DNA of 47,457 nt from Azolla pinnata (taxonomy: Eukaryota > Streptophyta > Polypodiopsida > Salviniales > Salviniaceae), in NCBI GenBank assembly GCA_037176905.1, contig JBBBWG010030787.1, positions 1-47,457 on the forward strand. The letters are read 5' to 3'. Each line of letters opens with the position of its first letter. Position 1 is the first letter of the stretch. The notes beneath the pieces are model-generated. The model was not told where the DNA came from. It made no database searches and worked only from the letters and a program-made list of their open reading frames with translations. Below are positions 1 to 10,624 of this stretch, piece by piece. The translations under genes and the position numbers were made by a program.

Positions 1-2998
1 TGGCAGCGCGCGCCCGCCGCCGCTGACGTGGGCGAATCGGAGGCCTCCACGTGGCCCCCCGGCCCCGCCGCCGCTGACGCGGGCGACCCCGGCGCCGCCA
101 CGTGGCCGTCCGCCGCCTCCAGCTCGTTGTGCAGCTCGTTGATCCGCTGCAGGAGCTCCTTCAGGTAGTCGATCGCGTCCCCGAGGATGGAAGCTCGATC
201 CATCTGCAAGAAAACAGCATCGCAAACGATCGAGATCGCGATCAGGATCGGGATCGGGATCGGGATCGGGATCGGGATCGGGATCGGGATCGGGATCGGA
301 TCAGATCGGGGCATTGCAACGTATAAGATTGGATCGAATCGTCGCATCGATCCGAAAGAAAAAACAATGCAGCGACCGGAAACAAAAGCAATGCAGCGAT
401 CGATCGAGATCGAGATCGGATCGGCACATGCATCGATCGAAAGCCAAAAGACGATGCGACGTATGTGGATAGGTCGATCGATCGATCGATCCGCGGGATC
501 AGCGCATCGACCCGATCGGAACAGAACGATCCTAGAGATCGATTGGGTCGATCGGAACAGAGCGGATGCAGGAGAGATTCGATTCGATCCGATCCCATCC
601 CCACTCGGAGATTCGTGGATGATGATCGCAAGCAAGTCAGGGATCGACCAGATTTTGAAGACGCAAAATCCAAAAGATTTGATGACAAAGATCAAAGACG
701 CCCAAGAGACGGAGCTTCTCCACACGTGTGTCAAAGATCGTCGTTGACTTGGGCGATGCAAATCAATCATGAGTTATGGCAGCCGCCATCTCGGGTTCAG
801 CTTAGAGCTACGCTAAATTTGGGCGTAAATCAATCAATCAAGTCAGGATCCTAAACCCTAAACCCTAAACCCGAAAACCCAAACCCTAAACCGCCCATAG
901 CTAGCTAGCTATCACACGTATGGGCAGGATTTGCAGAGCTAGGTCGCGCAGAGATCTAGTAAGCTCATCGTGGATCGAGAAAGGGATCGCCTTGAATCAT
1001 GTGCTTTCTGTTTTTCCCTGCTTTGTGTCTCGATTCGTTTGCAGGGGCAGATTAGATTAGATTAGATTAGATTTAGATGGGCGATTAATAGCGATTAATG
1101 TAGCGCTTTACCTTGGAGATCTTGGGCACCACGGAGCGGAGCAGGTAGAGGCGATCGTTGAGCTTCTTCCGCCGCCTGCGCTCGGCCATGAGGTTCTTGG
1201 CCGGTGGGCCTTTGCCTTTAACCCCTTTGTTATGGACCTTAATAATGGTATTAGCAGTAGCTGGGCAGCTAATCATAGCGCCTCCGCCAGGATTAGCAGT
1301 AGGATCAGCAGCAGCAGCATTGGGTGTTGGTGGCATTGGCCTAGTACTACTGGTACTAGCTACATTGGCACTGGTGTTGAATGCCATGGCGCCCATTTTG
1401 CCATGATGATGCTTCTGATGATGATTATGATGGTGCTGATGATCCTGCTGCTGCTTATTATGATGCTTATGATGATGATGATGATGATGATGAACACCGC
1501 CATTGCCATCGCCATCATCATCGCCGCCTTCACCTTCGTCGTCGGGATCATGAGCTTCTCCGAATAATTCTGTTTCCTGCAGATCATCGGGGCCTGGCGT
1601 CGATTTTTTGCTGGTAGCGATCGGATGTAGCGATGCATGACTACTACATAGATCGGCATCATCGTTAATGCGGATAATATTGTGATTAGGATCAGTAGCT
1701 CTAATGTAATTATATGTCGCGGAGGGGCTAATGACACTGCTGGCATGCATGCTGGTTGTGATTAGAGGATTGCTAGCAATTGCAGCATAATTAGTGCATT
1801 CATTATCATTGATCCTGGAGTAATTAGCGTTATTGCTAATAATATAAGTGGTGGAGCTCGAAGGATCATCGGATCTCGGTCTCTCAAAGAGGGTCATGAT
1901 GGGCGGAGGCGATGAGACGTAATCGGCATACAAGCTGTGATTAGCAGATCGCAGGCTGGCTCTCTGGTGAGGATTAGGGTGAGGATTAAGGAGAGGAAGA
2001 TGAGGATTAGGATCATGATCATGATTGTGGTCAGTGATGTGGTCCGCATGATTAGCATTGGCGTTGAAGAGGTCCAGGAAATTGGTGCTGATCGGATGGC
2101 TGTAATCAGCTGGATTAAGCACTAATTGCTGATCTTGGTGATGATGATTAAACGTAGAGGTAGGGGTATAATCGCATGCGCTACTAGGGTTTGCTAGCAG
2201 AGGATTAGTGCTAATCATGCTGCGATTCTGATCGATGAACACATCATTAGCAGCGGTAATCCCACCGGCGTTAGTGGTAACACTGCTGCTGCTGCTGCTG
2301 CTGCTATTAAGAGCGCTGAGAAGCTCAAACTGATTAAGGGCATTGGCGGTGTGATCATGATCAGCTGCACTGCCGTAATTAGCTGCACATTTGCTGCTGT
2401 AATCGAAGGCTGCAGTAGCGTGGATCAGGTAATTGGAGCCGTAATTAGCATGGCTAATCCTATTCAGGTTCCGGTGACGATGATCATGATCATGATCATG
2501 ACGACGACGATGATCCTCCTCCGTCTCCTCCTGCTCATCATCGTCGTGATTGTTGCCACGATTAGCATGGATCAGCATCATGTCTTGATCATTATTCGCA
2601 CTCAGAAGATGGTGGTGATGATCGTGCGAAAGCGCCGGCGGATCATTGGAGAAGGAAAGGCTCATCATCAGGCTGCTGCGCTGATCAGGGTAGTGATCCG
2701 GATGATAGAACTCATTCGACGCCGCTGCGGGATCATGGATCAGGCTGTAGTCATGGGCAGCAGCAAAAGCCGGCGGATTCAGGGCAGGATCATCATCACC
2801 ATCATCATCATCATCATCATCACGCGGCGTAGCATCAGCAGCAGCATGATCGGACGATCGGGATGGTAACGTGCCCAGATTCATCATCAAACCGTTGGTG
2901 TAGGCGGCGGCGGCGGCGCTGCTGAGATTGGGGAAATGCTGGTTCAGGATGAAGTGGGGCGGCGGTGGCAGGAATCGATCCTGGATCTCCTGATCCAT
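1..2998 (-). CDS. SCRM: SCREAM/ICE1-like bHLH transcription factor, C-terminus cut by window edge
   Basis: Two coding exons are seen on the minus strand: 2998..1112 (629 codons) and 203 down to the left edge (67 codons, incomplete). The intron 1111..204 has a GT donor after ATCTCCAAG and a TTGCAG acceptor, phase 0. The join reads [22 protein letters not shown], the conserved SCREAM/ICE1 helix-loop-helix; the basic region [14 protein letters not shown] lies at about residues 602-615. In the family this factor dimerises with SPEECHLESS/MUTE/FAMA-type bHLHs, binds E-boxes in the nucleus and serves stomatal development and cold response. The start is the ATG at 2998 (MDQEIQDRF); the frame stays open upstream through a Glu/Ala repeat, but the only start there is GTG at 3292, which is unlikely in a plant. 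The N-terminus is unusually low in complexity: Asp run at about 59-68, Ser run at about 230-240, and a His/Gln-rich tract at about 500-532. The exon 2 tail holds a 17-residue tandem duplication. The C-terminal ACT-like region is outside the window. Confidence 0.9.
246..299 (+). repeat. (GGGATC)n hexamer array
   Basis: About nine GGG tracts are separated by ATC, a spacing that could form a G-quadruplex on the plus strand, which is the template strand of the SCREAM-like gene. It lies inside that gene's intron. Confidence 0.9.
850..892 (+). repeat. Interstitial CCCTAAA telomere-like motif
   Basis: Three to four degenerate copies of the plant-type telomere heptamer (CCCTAAA) lie in the SCREAM-like intron. 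In promoters and introns such short telo-boxes are known protein-binding sites; here no role is shown. Confidence 0.7.
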
Positions 2999-3007
2999 GA
3001 ACGCTGT

Positions 3008-3275
3008 TCTCGCTGAATCTTCTTCTTCTTCTTCTTCTGCTTCTTCTTCTGCTTCTGCTTCTTCTGCTTCTGCTTCTGCTTCTGCTGAATCTGCTTCTTC
3101 GTCTGCTTCTGCTTCTTCTGCTTCTGCTTCTGCTTCTGCTTCTTCTGCTTCTTCTTCTTCTTCTTCTTCTGTTTCTGCTTCTTCTTCTGCTTCTTCTTCT
3201 TCTTCTTCTTCTTCTTCTGCTTCTTCTGCTTCTGCTTCTGCTTCTTCTTCTTCTTCTTCTTCTTCTTCTTCTTCG
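3008..3275 (-). repeat. Purine-rich GAA/GCA trinucleotide tract in the SCREAM-like leader
   Basis: On the minus strand this is an uninterrupted mix of GAAGAA and GCAGAA units directly upstream of the ATG at 2998. It contains no stop in any of its purine-rich frames, so it appears as long Glu/Ala, Arg/Ser and Lys/Gln ORFs. With no ATG in the main frame, it is most simply 5' leader or proximal promoter. Confidence 0.8.
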
Positions 3276-3321
3276 TCTTCGAACTGATCCACACAAGAGG
3301 ATAAAAGCCTGTTCCATTTAT

Positions 3322-3336
3322 TATATATATATATAT
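3322..3336 (-). promoter_or_regulatory. Candidate TATA tract for the SCREAM-like gene
   Basis: An alternating TATATATATATA tract lies about 325 bases upstream of the chosen ATG. If used as a TATA box, transcription would start near 3290-3300 and the purine repeat would be transcribed as leader. This is inferred from position only; the surrounding AT-rich DNA offers other candidates. Confidence 0.4.
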
Positions 3337-3339
3337 TTA

Positions 3340-3569
3340 TTTATTTAGCTGTATTTATATATTTATGTGTGTGTGTATAACATTTTTTTGCTGTATTTAT
3401 TAGATGTATATATGTATAGCTGTATTTATTTGATATTTATTTGATTTATTTAGCTGTATTTAGAAATAGAAAAAGCAGAAAACAAAATAGAAAAAAACAA
3501 AAATCGAGAGGGAAATTAAAAAAATCGGCGGCTGCGTCGGACTCGAACTCATGACCTCCTTGTGCTCCT
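3340..3569. other. AT-rich stretch with a tRNA-like B-box sequence
   Basis: This region has TTTATT-rich simple sequence and then, on the minus strand near 3536-3560, GAGTTCGAGTCC, which resembles a pol III B box (GGTTCGANNCC), as in tRNA-derived SINEs. No full tRNA cloverleaf can be folded around it, and no coding signal is seen. Confidence 0.35.
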
Positions 3570-4665
3570 CATCAATTTTTTCCGAAATTCAAGCCTTCAC
3601 ATACATGCATGCATGCACATACATGCATGCATATGCACATCAACATGCATGAAACGCACGCATGCATGCACTGGACATCGACATGCATGAGGCACACACA
3701 TGCATGCATGTGCCTCTGCATCGACTACATGCATGAGGCGCACACATGCATGCATCTGCATCTGCATCGACTACATGCATGCGACGCACACATGCATGCA
3801 TGTGCATCTGCGGAGCTTACATGCATGAGACGCGCACATGCATGCACGTGCATCTGCATCGCTTACATGCATGAAATAAAATGAAACGCATGCGTGGATG
3901 CCGACGCACATGCATATGTGGCATGCCTGAAGCACATGCATATGCATGCATGTGCATGAATGTCGACGCATGTGTCCATCTGCTCCTCATTAATTTTGCA
4001 GAAATTCAACCTTCAATGCATGCATGCATGCACATCAACATGCATGAAACGCACGCACGCATGCATGCACATCAACATGCATGAAACGCACGCACGCACG
4101 CATGCACATCAACATGCATGAAACGCACGCACATGCATGCATGCATGCACATCAACATGCATGAAGCGCACACATGCACGCATGCATGCACATCAACATG
4201 CATGAAACACCCACATGCATGAAACACCCGCCTGCATGCATGCATGCACATCAACATGCATGGAACGCCCACATGCATGCATGCATGCACATCAACATGC
4301 ACGAAACGCACACATGCATGCATGCATGCACATCAGCATGCATGAAACACCCACATGCATGCATGCATGCATGCACATCACCATGCATGAAACACCCGCA
4401 TGCATGCACATCAACATGCATGGAACGCCCATATGCATGCATGCATGCACATCAACATGCATGAAACGCACACATGCATGCATGCATGGGACACATACAT
4501 GCGTCTGCATAGCTTACATGCATGAAATAGAATGAAACGCACGCATGGATGCAGACGCACATGCATATGTGACATGCCTGAAGGGCACGCATGTGCATGC
4601 ATGTGCACGCATGTGCATGAATGTGCATGCATGTGCATGGATGTCGACGCATGTGTCCATAGAGC
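3570..4665 (+). repeat. Composite CATGCATG-rich satellite, two higher-order units
   Basis: The region is built of variants of ACATCAACATGCATGAAACG with CATGCATGCA runs. Two long units can be seen. Each opens with a CTCCTCATYAATTTT...GAAATTCAA header (about 3567 and 3980), continues with CATGCATG repeats, and closes with an ATGAAATARAATGAAACGCA...GTCGACGCATGTGTCCAT tail (ending about 3980 and 4660). Unit 2 has expanded to about 680 bases against about 410. All ORFs here (Met/His/Ala/Cys-rich) are repeat artefacts. Confidence 0.85.
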
Positions 4666-5250
4666 GTCATCTGTCTGGGTTTTTTTTCTGTGCAAACACG
4701 AACGCAGAGTCTCGCAAACGTTTTGCGAACGTCGCGCAGTTCCCTTCGCTCCTCAGTAAAAACGAATTCGCATGTCTTAACGTTTTCAAATGTTTCGCTT
4801 CTGAATTCTTTTACCGTTCTTCTGGTCTGGAGCATACACTTGCCTTTTTTTTTTCGGGCGATTTACCGAGAGTCTCGAATGCTCGAATCATTCTCGGTTG
4901 CGTTTGCAGCTCTGCAAAAGTATGGTTCAATTTCTGCGCATGAACATGGATCGATGGATAGTTGTGGACTCATCATCAACGCAGACACAGACAGACACAT
5001 GCCCCTTGTACTTCGCGCACTTTTATCGGAATTACTGTTTTTACCCTCCAGAAGAAGCAGAAGCAGAAGCAGAAGCAGAAGCAGAAGAAGCAGAAGAAGC
5101 AGAAGAAGCAGAAGAAGCAGAAGAAGAGCGAGGCCTCTGCCGACAGAAATGCCCCCCCTGACGTATTGCAATCGTTGTTTCTCTGGAAAGCACCCGCGAG
5201 TGTGTCAGACTCTTGCAGGGTTCTCGCTCCGAAGCAGATAACAATTTCTT
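4666..5250. other. Spacer without a recognised gene; holds a (GAAGCA)n tract
   Basis: A GAAGCA/GAAGAAGCA microsatellite lies at about 5052-5127, the same motif family as the SCREAM-like leader repeat. The rest is unremarkable unique-looking DNA. Overlapping ORFs on both strands have no recognisable domain and no consistent splice signals. Confidence 0.6.
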
Positions 5251-5830
5251 CCCATCAAAGTTAGTTAGTTATACATGTCTCTCTCTGTAAAACTTCTGCG
5301 ATCTGCATTCTCTCGCTGCTGAGGCTCCTCGCCATTATCTGCCATGCCAGGTACAGAAGAACAAAAAAATAAGAAAGGGGAGCTCCATGGCCTTCGATTT
5401 CGTTTCGTTTTTTTTTTACCAGGCTCCGAGTCAGTTTCTGTCCCCTTCCACATTCTATTCACTCTGGGGCCAGACATCTCCGTATCTGGCCATTTGCTGC
5501 TGCGGACATAAGCACAAGCAGACAACGAGTTGATGATGGGCGCAGATCTGGGCTTCAGGCTGGGCCTCGGCAAAACGCGGAAAAGAGCTCTCGAGCGAGA
5601 TCTCCACAAACCCAGATAAGATATCCATGCCTCTCCGCGAGCAGAAGAGATCGAATTGCAGAAGGAAACACAGCTCGAATCGAAGCCCTAGATTTTGCAC
5701 AGCATAAAACATACAGACTTTGCAAACTTAAGCAATTTCCCAGACCACTCACCTTATGGCCATAGCCTAAATCCTCATCGATCATCATACTGCTCGAATT
5801 CTCGCTATGCTCCGCAGATGCATGCAAGAT
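5251..5830 (-). other. Unresolved stretch with one possible minus-strand exon
   Basis: On the minus strand an ATG near 5822 opens a 25-codon frame (MHASAEHSENSSSMMIDEDL...) that ends at a good donor, CATAAG|GTGAGT, at about 5753/5752. No partner exon of a known family was found downstream. Three overlapping ORFs (5265-5827) have no domain I recognise. It could be the first exon or leader of an unidentified transcript, or chance. Confidence 0.2.
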
Positions 5831-6029
5831 TGATTACTTGGGCACATGGACATGCATACATGGATGCAGAGAATGCCATCATCATCATGTCCATCGAACC
5901 CATGCATGCATCCATGCGTATGATGGGGTATCTGATGTGTGTGTGTGCATGTACACGATGGTGTAATGCATGTTTTTTTTACCTTCCATTCGTTTTGTGA
6001 TGTTTTCCTTTGGGAAATTTACCAATAAA

Positions 6030-6415
6030 AAAACACCTAACGAAATCGTAAATTACATCTGCCAGAACGGGAAAATTACAAATTAACGCCTAGTTTTAAG
6101 AAATCGACGCATCTGATTGATCGATTAACACCGAATCAATCGATTATGGGTTCGATTAGCAACAAATTAATTACTTGATTAATGCGCAGCTACTTGAGCA
6201 ATACCAGGTTAACACGCTAGTAAATTCATTAGACTCTCGAATTGCTAACTTTAGGCAATCAAATATAGTAGTGCGGGAAGCGATTGGGATCGATTCGCCG
6301 GAAATTATCAGGAGTAAAATCCATACGAGCGGAATTAATTGGGCGTTAATTATCAGTGGAGCACAAGATTAGGCGTTAATTTGCAATTTTCTGATTGCAT
6401 TGGGCGTTAAAATAG
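6030..6415 (+). repeat. Dispersed AT-rich repeat, copy A
   Basis: This segment aligns by eye over its length with 10625-10960 in the same orientation. Shared blocks include AAATTACAAATTAACGC/GAATTCACGC, CAAATTAA..TACTTGATTAA, ATACCARRTTRA, AAGCRATT and a closing GGGYGTTAATTWTYAGTGGA. It is a diverged dispersed element with no coding capacity, probably a degraded non-autonomous transposon or LTR fragment; the class is unknown. Confidence 0.65.
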
Positions 6416-7660
6416 ATTTTAGATTTTAGATTTTTTTCGTTTACCTTCCCTTTCGTTGTGTATTTTTGTTTTTTTTCTTTGGGAAATATTTGGTTTTCTT
6501 TTGTTTTTTGTTTTTACATGGGGAGCCATTAATTGGAGCTACGGTTTCACACGTGTCCGGACAAGAAACGGAAAAAAGGTGAAAAGAAAGAGAAAAGAAA
6601 GTCAGCCTATTTAATTCATCATGGGCCTTTTTCGTAGTAAAAACAGAATATTAAAAAAAACATGGATAAAAATAAGGAAAAACTCAAATAAAAGCACACA
6701 AAATTTGGAAAAAAAATTAAAAATCCGAAGTACAAAATCAGGGAAACCATTCAATTCTCAAACGCAAGGAACAAATGTTTTTGTGTTTTTTTTTTTTAAA
6801 AGAGACAAGATTTTCTTGTTTGAAACCGATTAGGATCGATTACTGAGAAGCGATTAGGAATGAAATCAGTTAACGTTACGCGAATGGAAACAATTATGCA
6901 TGCGTTTAGTTTCTCCATGGAAAGGTCAGAGTAAGCGTTAAGAGTATGTATAATTTGTGTGGTTTTAATCGACGTTAGAATGTAATTTATAATTCGATTA
7001 GACATTTTGCTTTCAGTAAGTCTCCCTTACAGTGCACACTAATTATGTATATCCTATCACTAATTAAAAAAATATTGCTAGAAAATTTCTCTTACAAAAA
7101 GAGAGACAGCTAAGTCCACTGGGGGTTGGAAACAACCATCTTGGAGCTATATAATGCTCGATGCGGTTTAGTATTAACAATTGAGAAAAAACAGGGTGAT
7201 TTTTTCCCAGAATCTGAGAAATCTCAACTTACGCATGCGAGCTGAATCTTCTTCCGAACTATCATACTGACCCTTCAAGGCAATATCGAACCCAATTTCC
7301 TTAAATAGTCTTCTTCATAGGTGGTAGCATTCCGTTATCAAACACCTTGACACACTGACTTTTCCAATATATAGCCCATAATGTGGTTACACTTATCACT
7401 TCCCATGAACATTACTTACATATAGCATAGATTGATGATGTCTTGCTTACTATTTGTTTGTTTGTTTGTTTGTTTATTTAAATTGTTTCTCTTGCCCTCA
7501 TATATAAATATATATCTGTTTTTTCCTGTATTTATAGATATATGTGGAGGGAGGAGAGATCATGTAATGCCAATTTAGTAGTGAGACTAGAAGTTAATTT
7601 GTAATTTCCCTTTGTAATCTTCATTAAATCTTAGGTTATAAGCTTTTTAATGATTTGCTC
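6416..7660. other. AT-rich spacer, no gene seen
   Basis: The stretch is AT-rich with homopolymer runs, a (GTTT)n run near 7455-7476 and a short segment (about 6824-6870) resembling part of the dispersed repeat at 6270-6320. No ORF has recognisable content. Confidence 0.6.
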
Positions 7661-9159
7661 TCTGTTTATTCAATTTTCTGGAATGGGATTCAAACCACAC
7701 CTAATTTTTGTGTGTTTTTTGAAGATAAAAAGAAGAAGAAAAAGATAAAGAGGGGAAAGAGAAGCATTTGTGTAAAACCATAAGGGCCAAAAGAATAAAT
7801 AAAATAAAATAAAAATTTGCCACCTCCAGATTTCAGAACAGAGAAGAGCAAAGCATGGCCAGATCTGCATCTGCATCGGCTCGACTCTGTCTCTCCGCAT
7901 TGCCATGGCCCCGCGTTTCCGTGCTCTGCATTTTGCCTTACATGTATGGATGCCAGATCAGATCAGAGCAGAGCAGATCAGAGCAGAGCAGATCTGCATC
8001 AGCGTTCGCCAGATCTGCATCTGCTGCATTAGCGTCGGCAGATCTGCATTTGCATCGCCCGTGGTCTCTGTCTCTCCCTGTTCTGCCATATGCTGGAAAC
8101 TCCTACTTTGCATTGCCATGCCAATCGTGGATCTACAGATACAGTCGACCGAATCTGCTCGATCCAGAGCTCCTCATTCAAAGGCCCGATTTTTTTGCTT
8201 GCAGCTCCTTTGGAGCCCAGAAAAGCCTCTTTGCAATTTCCCTCTTCAGACTCTGCTGCGCAATGCAGTTATGGAACCCTGCAAGCTCCAGATTGGAGCT
8301 GCCTGCAAAAAGAAACCCCCCCCCCCACAATGAATGCATGCATATACACACCTCTGTTTATGCTCCAGAGGGAAAGCGGAGAGCTTCGATTCGATGCATG
8401 GCTCCTCTGAGATGGAGCCAAGCATCGAATCGAGCTCAGGCTTCTGGGCTCTTGGGTCTCAAACTCAGAATCATCTGCAAAAAAAAATAAAAATAAGAAT
8501 AGAAATAGAAAAGTTCAAAACAAAACAAGACCACTACCAGTTATCGGATCTCCTCGCCATCGATTCGGTGATAGAGATGTCTGTATTATTTGTTTTCCTG
8601 AAGTTCTTGCCATGTATCTATCGGGTCGTATGCAGATCGCCCAACGTCCCCACGGCAATGCGATCGATGCGGGGAGATCTTGCTATGTACCCAATGACAT
8701 GATGCATTTTCTTGCTGGAGCATGTCATGTCGCGGGCGGGGGGAGCGAATCATAAAGGCATACACGACATTCGACCCACTTGTACAATTGCAAAAAAAAT
8801 TTGAAACAGGAAAAGGCAAGCCAAGAGGAAGAGCCCATTAATGTGTCTCTAAAGGTTGGGCAACATGGCCCACTGGGACCAGCCGGAAAAAAACAAAAAC
8901 AGATACAGCTGCAGATGCAGATGCAGATACAGATACAGCTGCTTGTAGAGATTATGTTTCACCAGGAGCCCCATCCATGCATGTTCATGCATGCATGCAT
9001 GGCACATGCGGATCTGAACAAGATCATTCGGGCGCGATTCGCCCCTCGATCGGAGCCGCAGATCGCATCAAATGGTAAACACGATCGATCTAAAAGGCCG
9101 GAAGATCGCCCGCCTGCCTGCGGAAGATACCCGATTCGATTGATTGACCGACTGACTCG
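7661..9159. other. Spacer with CAGATC/CAGATG short repeats, no gene seen
   Basis: There are GCAGATCTGCATC repeats at about 7856-8055 and a CAGATGCAGATACAGCTG run at about 8904-8942. ORFs up to 211 codons at 7855-8490 follow these repeats, lack domains and do not join to other exons, so they are not called as genes. Confidence 0.55.
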
Positions 9160-10035
9160 ACCCGAGGCTTGCGTCTGATGATTCTGCGGCTCCAGTGTGT
9201 CTGCTGTCCGAAAGATACCAGAGTGACATACTAACTTGACCAAGGCTTGCATCCGTGGCTCCAGATCCTTTGCTACAGAAGATACTTGACTTGACCGAGG
9301 CTTGCATCTGTGGCTCCAGATCCTCTGCTGCAAAAGATACTTGACTTTTGACCGAGGCTTGCGTCCAAAGATTCCACAGCTTCAGATCGTCTGCTGTAGA
9401 GGATACCAGATTGACCGACCGATTGACTTGACTGAGGCTTGCGTCCAAAGATTCCAGATTGCTTGCTATAGAAATTTACCCGATTGACCCAGACCAACCG
9501 AACTTGATTGCGGCTCGAGTCCAAAGATTTTGCGGCTCGAGTCCAAAGATTTTGCGGCTCCATGTCTACTGCAGATAATATACTATAGCTAAATCGGGCC
9601 GACTGACTTCACTGAGAGGCTTGCGTCCAAAGATTCTATGGCTCTGAATCGTCCGCTACGGACGCTATCAGATTCGAGCGATCTATCGACTTCACTGAGG
9701 CTTGTGTCCAAAGATTCTGTGGCTCCAGATCGTCTGCTACAAAAGATACCAGATTGACCGACCGGCTTGACTGAGAGGCCATCGTCCAAAGATTCTACGG
9801 CTCCAGACCTGACCGTCTATTGCAAAAGATACCAGATCGACTGATCGATTGACTTGACTGAGGCTTGCTTCCCCAGATTCTGTGGCTCCAGATCATCTGC
9901 TTCAGAAGATACCAGATTGAACTGGCCGACCGACGTGTCATGTGACTGATGCTTGCGTCCAACGATTCCACGACTCCGAATCTTCAGCTGCAAAAGATAC
10001 CAGATTGATCGATTAACTGACTTTGACTGAGACCA
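9160..10035 (+). repeat. Minisatellite of about ten units, 70-105 bp each
   Basis: Degenerate tandem units share the blocks GAGGCTTGCGTCCAAAGATT, GGCTCCAGATCRTCTGCT, CAAAAGATACCAGATTGACC and GACTTGACT. Units vary in length and sequence, so the array is old. Minus-strand ORFs with Ser/Val/Gln repeats follow the period and are artefacts. Confidence 0.85.
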
Positions 10036-10624
10036 AAGAGTCCCTCCTAGCGACACAAGTAAAAAAGCCACTTACATTGGATCGACGCATCCACTTACAC
10101 AGATGCTCAGTATCGATCTTTGTTTTGGAATCCAGTGCATTATGCGATCTAGTCAAGAGTCTTGTCTTCCGTGGTATCGACCAGGTGACGAGATGGGCTC
10201 TAAATCAAAGAGGTCATGGATCGGAACATGAAACGAGCCGAATGTAGAAAGCATTGTATCAAGACATCTCCAGAGACTCTGCCAGATTCGCCAGTCTCCG
10301 TCGGTAGCATCATCGCCAAATAAAGCCCAATGCCAAGGTGTGACTGATCTCCACCAGATAGACACAAAAAGAAAAAAAAAACAAAAACCAAAGCGATGCT
10401 TCGAATGGCATGCCAAGCAAGAAGATGGCAACCATGGGATTTGGCCTATATCCATGTCTGGAGAAGTTCTTCCTTCCTCCCCCAAAAAAAGGACATGGAG
10501 CTTGATAGTGAAAGTTTAGAGGTAATAAATATATTAATGCCGAAAAGATCGACCAATTGTTCTACCAACTTTGGCCCATTGTGTCCTCAATTGCCTCAAG
10601 CAGTGCATGCAAGATAAAAGAAAA
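10036..10624. other. Spacer, no gene recognised
   Basis: ORFs of 110 (minus, 10153-10485) and 73 codons (plus, 10396-10617) carry no recognisable domain and have no supporting neighbours. Confidence 0.5.

Larger units (their letters stand above)
204..1111 (-). other. Intron of the SCREAM-like gene, repeat-rich
   Basis: This phase-0 intron separates the basic region/helix 1 exon from the helix 2 exon. It holds a GGGATC hexamer array (about 246-299), many ATCGATC palindromes (390-560), CCCTAAA telomere-like units (850-892) and a GATTA repeat (about 1045-1075). Small ORFs across the GATCGG array are artefacts of the repeat. Confidence 0.85.

Noticed and set aside
2999..3292. N-terminal Glu/Ala extension of the SCREAM-like protein
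   Set aside because: The first codon would be GTG, there is no in-frame ATG in the repeat, and the sequence is a trinucleotide repeat open in all purine frames. Kept only as a possibility in the findings.
3536..3560. tRNA gene
   Set aside because: Only a B-box-like stretch is present; the T-stem does not pair and no A box or anticodon arm can be placed.
3609..4943. Many overlapping Met/His/Cys-rich ORFs on both strands
   Set aside because: They follow the CATGCA repeat on both strands at once, which is expected of a repeat without stops and not of genes.
7855..8490. 211-codon plus-strand ORF
   Set aside because: Ala/Ser/Arg-rich from CAGATCTGCATC repeats, overlapped by two other ORFs of similar length, with no domain.
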